Source: UBA7434 sp042090785
Lineage (GTDB): Bacteria; Pseudomonadota; Gammaproteobacteria; Pseudomonadales; UBA7434
Direction of reading: 5' to 3'
Assembly: GCA_042090785.1 (NCBI GenBank)
Contig: JBELIP010000023.1
Location: 1-17,054 of the forward strand
Length of the DNA stretch: 17,054 nucleotides
In this document: positions 15,258 to 17,054 of the stretch, piece by piece
How the letters are laid out: each line of letters opens with the position of its first letter
How positions within the stretch are numbered: the first letter of the stretch is position 1
Program-made: the position numbers and the translations under genes
The notes under the pieces: model-generated
The model's input: the letters and a program-made list of their open reading frames with translations, nothing else
The model's database searches: none
What the model was told of the DNA's origin: nothing

Positions 15258-16418
15258 ATGAACAATAATAAGCCGCTTCAAATAACCGTTGATCTTACCG
15301 AGGACGGTTTGCTGCCAGTTAATGTATTGGCCGATGCCAGCGGGCTAACAAAAGCGCAAGTAAAAGATGCCATGCTTAAGGGTGCTGTTTGGTTAACCAA
15401 ACAGCTACCGGCCATTAAGCTAAAGCCTAAAGTGGTTAAGCCGCCTGAGGTCGAGGAGGCGTTTGAAGAGCCAGATTATTATGGTGTTAGAGCGCGCGCA
15501 TTAGAAAACCAGGCATTAAAGTCCAAGGGGTTGCCACTAGATGAGCCGATGAGTGGTTTACATGAAAATAAAGATGAACGTGAAGGCGTGGCAAGTGTTA
15601 GCGATAAAGCGGATAAAGCGGATAAAGCGATTGGCGAAAAAGCAAAACCAGCGGCTCCACGTTTTAGCAAGCCTCGACGATTAAGGCGTATAAAAAGTCA
15701 GCTGAAAGCCGGCGACCAGCTGACGCTGAATTACGATGCCGACGTTTTAGCCGGTAGCTGCCCCGACGCAACATTAATTGCTGATGAAGGCAGTTATTCT
15801 ATTTGGTATAAGCCTGCTGGCATGTTGTGTCAGGGTTCTCGTTGGGGAGACCATACCACGTTAAACCGATGGGCCGAAAAGCACTTAGTGCCAGAGCGTA
15901 CCGCGTTTATTGTGCATAGGATTGATCGTATGGCAGCGGGTTTGGTTGTGTTAGCGCACAGTAAAAAAGCTGCAGCGTATTTAGCCAAACAGTTTGCTGA
16001 TCGCAAGGTAAAAAAAACTTATCGCGTGATTGTTGCCGGTAATGTGGAGCTACCACTGCCGCATATTATTGATAGCGATATAGAGGGTAAAACAGCCCGC
16101 ACCATTATTACCCAGAAGGCCTGCCTTAAAGAGCCGCCACAAACGCTTGTCAGTGTAGGGTGTACTTTCTCGGTGCTGGATATCAGCATTGAAACAGGTA
16201 GAAAGCACCAAATACGTCGTCACTTATCATTGCTGGGTTATCCGGTGCTTGGTGATAGGCTCTATGGCGGTGCATCGACTGAGCTGGATAATAGTCATCC
16301 TTCCGACTTACAGTTAGTGGCGATTAGTATTGGTTTTGCTACGCCTGATAGCGAAGAGCATAAGCATTATTATTTGCCCGAGGAACTAGCTAACCATAAG
16401 CGCGAGCCGATCGGTTAA
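15258..16418 (+). CDS. RluA-family pseudouridine synthase with an inserted charged segment
   Basis: This 386-residue enzyme isomerises uridine to pseudouridine in rRNA or tRNA; the target base is not readable from sequence. The catalytic block VHRIDRMAAGLVVLA contains the essential Asp223. YKPAGMLCQGSRWGD begins the catalytic domain and GRKHQIRRHLSLLGYPVLGDRLYG completes the RluA pattern. The N-terminal S4-like part (LADASGLTKAQVKDAMLKGA at 24-43, then LRRIKSQLKAGDQLTLNY at 142-159) is split by about 90 residues that are charged and low in complexity, including DKADKADKA (116-124). S4 domains normally run through without such an insertion. The start at ATG 15258 has no clear ribosome binding site. 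The gene is divergent from the YffB-like gene. Confidence 0.9.
   Translation: MNNNKPLQITVDLTEDGLLPVNVLADASGLTKAQVKDAMLKGAVWLTKQLPAIKLKPKVVKPPEVEEAFEEPDYYGVRARALENQALKSKGLPLDEPMSGLHENKDEREGVASVSDKADKADKAIGEKAKPAAPRFSKPRRLRRIKSQLKAGDQLTLNYDADVLAGSCPDATLIADEGSYSIWYKPAGMLCQGSRWGDHTTLNRWAEKHLVPERTAFIVHRIDRMAAGLVVLAHSKKAAAYLAKQFADRKVKKTYRVIVAGNVELPLPHIIDSDIEGKTARTIITQKACLKEPPQTLVSVGCTFSVLDISIETGRKHQIRRHLSLLGYPVLGDRLYGGASTELDNSHPSDLQLVAISIGFATPDSEEHKHYYLPEELANHKREPIG
15603..15629 (+). repeat. Three tandem copies of the 9-mer GATAAAGCG inside the pseudouridine synthase gene
   Basis: The exact in-frame repeat encodes Asp-Lys-Ala three times within the inserted segment. As a multiple of three, copy changes would lengthen or shorten the linker without breaking the frame. 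Confidence 0.85.
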
Positions 16419-16530
16419 ATGGGTTTGAGGTGCGTTTAACGCTAGGCCTTGAGGCTAGTTTGGAGTGTCTGGCGCCTCCACAGCTCACGCTAAGTCTGTT
16501 TTGGGGTCAAGAGCCAGTAGCAAGCTGTCG

Positions 16531-16576
16531 TCCGGCAATTTGCCGAATTTCGGCAATTTACTTGCACGTTCGGCAA
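16531..16576. promoter_or_regulatory. Array of TTCGGCAA sites, candidate operator
   Basis: TTGCCGAA (16540-16547) and TTCGGCAA (16549-16556) form a perfect 8-1-8 inverted repeat. A further TTCGGCAA lies at 16569-16576 and a one-mismatch copy, TCCGGCAA, at 16531-16538. The direct copies are spaced 18 and 20 bp, about two helical turns, on one face of the DNA. This fits a protein-binding site; a hairpin behind the preceding gene is the other possibility. Confidence 0.5.
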
Positions 16577-16582
16577 AATAAT

Positions 16583-16627
16583 AGCGTTATTTAGCGTTAT
16601 TTAGCGTTATTTAGCGTTATTTAGCGT
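16583..16627 (+). repeat. 10-bp tandem repeat AGCGTTATTT, 4.5 copies
   Basis: Four perfect copies plus AGCGT. The period is close to one helical turn. The repeat directly follows the TTCGGCAA array and lies about 150 bp before the histone-like gene. Confidence 0.9.
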
Positions 16628-16697
16628 CAAGAAAGTTCGTGGCTGATCGGGTTGTTTTTACTCATCGATTATAAAATCATCGGTTTTCTAGATTTTA

Positions 16698-16750
16698 GTA
16701 TTGCAATACCGACCTATTGATGGTTTATAGCCACTATTTCGCGTATAGTG
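16698..16750. promoter_or_regulatory. Palindrome and inverted repeat at the histone-like gene promoter
   Basis: GTATTGCAATAC (16698-16709) is a perfect 12-bp palindrome. CACTAT (16732-16737) and ATAGTG (16745-16750) are inverted around 7 bases, and the right arm overlaps TATAGT, a likely -10 box. Both are placed where a repressor or activator could bind. Confidence 0.4.
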
Positions 16751-16775
16751 CACGACTCATATAGGAGCAACCATT

Positions 16776-17054
16776 ATGCCTAAAGCAGCGAGTTCGGCTA
16801 AAGCCAAAAAAGCCAAAAAAGCCAAAAAAGCCACCACCAGCAAGGCAAAACCGGCAGCTAAGTCGAGTGCCAAAGCCAAGGCAGCAGCTAAACCTAAAGC
16901 AAAAGCAGCGGCCAAGCCTAAAGCGGCAGCTAAATCAAAAGCAGCGGCTAAGCCTAAAGCGGTAGCTAAATCAAAAGCAGCGGCCAAGCCTAAAGCGGTA
17001 GCTAAATCAAAAGTAGCAGCTAAGCCAAAAGCAGCAGCTAAGCCGAAAGCAGCA
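16776..17054 (+). CDS. Alanine/lysine-rich histone H1-like DNA-binding protein, 3' end beyond window
   Basis: The open frame starts at ATG 16776, 8 bases after AGGAG (16763-16767), and runs off the window after 93 codons. The visible part consists almost only of Ala, Lys and Pro with some Ser and Val: MPKAASSAKAKKAKKAKKA, then repeats such as AAAKPKAVAKSK. This resembles bacterial histone H1-like proteins and the C-terminal tail of AlgP/AlgR3 in Pseudomonas. Such tails bind DNA through charge and help compact or organise the nucleoid. AlgP and PhaF-type proteins carry a folded N-terminal domain; here the basic repeat begins at residue 1, which favours a stand-alone H1-like protein. A domain after the window edge cannot be excluded. 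Confidence 0.8.
   Translation, partial: MPKAASSAKAKKAKKAKKATTSKAKPAAKSSAKAKAAAKPKAKAAAKPKAAAKSKAAAKPKAVAKSKAAAKPKAVAKSKVAAKPKAAAKPKAA
16905..17048 (+). repeat. 36-bp tandem repeats, four units, within the histone-like gene
   Basis: Units at 16905, 16941, 16977 and 17013 each encode 12 residues of the pattern AAAKPKAVAKSK. The first three differ at few bases; the fourth is more diverged. A shorter 9-bp repeat (GCCAAAAAA, three copies from 16803) precedes them. In-frame expansion and contraction is expected, and the copy number may be misassembled from short reads. Confidence 0.85.

Larger units (their letters stand above)
16419..16775. other. Repeat-rich control region upstream of the histone-like gene
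   Basis: No gene is visible in these 357 bp. The stretch holds the TTCGGCAA array (16531-16576), the 10-bp tandem repeat (16583-16627), a 12-bp palindrome and an inverted repeat over a likely -10 box (TATAGT at 16744-16749). Another possible promoter is TTGCAA (16701-16706) with TTTATA after 17 bp. All these probably serve the gene at 16776. Confidence 0.5.

Noticed and set aside
15101..15265. N-terminal extension of the YffB-like protein from ATG 15265
   Set aside because: The extra 55 residues do not resemble the family, and the gene would overlap the start of the divergent pseudouridine synthase gene. TTG at 15100 fits the known N-terminus.
16583..16627. Short direct repeats as a possible CRISPR array
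   Set aside because: The 10-bp units abut without spacers and no cas gene is present.
16757..16987. Leftward Ala/Leu-rich frame opposite the histone-like gene
   Set aside because: It is the complement of the Ala/Lys codon repeat and has no independent support.

Overview
The window comes from a marine-type gammaproteobacterium of moderate, slightly AT-leaning base composition, probably in the Pseudomonas/Cellvibrionales part of the class. That placement is inferred from three things: the gene order lpxH-ppiB / glnS-cysS-tRNA, the long Pseudomonas-type DapD next to a YffB/ArsC-like gene, and an alanine/lysine-rich histone-like gene. A run of exactly 100 N (2017-2116) marks a scaffold join, so this is a draft assembly and distances across that point are not real.

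Left part (1-3728), accessory: a 932-bp AT-rich stretch without a convincing gene leads into a PEP-CTERM secreted-protein gene. This gene is split by one in-frame TAG and is followed by a perfect 46-bp palindromic terminator. Facing it is the C-terminal part of a DUF6491-like protein cut by the gap. Next come a lipoprotein-type predicted methyltransferase and, convergent to it, a YiiD_C hotdog thioesterase-like protein.

Middle (4048-10684), core: a MATE multidrug efflux pump shares its stop-codon bases with the convergent lpxH (lipid A synthesis). lpxH lies downstream of ppiB (cyclophilin) in one leftward unit. Divergently, glnS and cysS form a tight rightward operon of two aminoacyl-tRNA synthetases. 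After a terminator, a strong promoter with a GC-rich discriminator drives tRNA-Pro(TGG) and tRNA-His(GTG). tRNA-Arg(TCT) lies on the opposite strand, so translation genes cluster here.

Right part (10828-17054): reading leftward are a YffB/ArsC-like protein, dapD (lysine/peptidoglycan precursor), panD (beta-alanine for pantothenate/CoA), a NYN-domain putative RNase and the ABC-F ATPase ybiT. Reading rightward are a RluA-type pseudouridine synthase with a roughly 90-residue charged insertion in its N-terminal domain and, beyond a repeat-rich control region, an Ala/Lys-rich histone H1-like protein that runs off the end.

I found no clear new multi-gene system. The most distinctive items are the interrupted PEP-CTERM gene with its palindromic terminator, the lipoprotein-anchored methyltransferase, and the TTCGGCAA array plus 10-bp tandem repeat in front of the histone-like gene.
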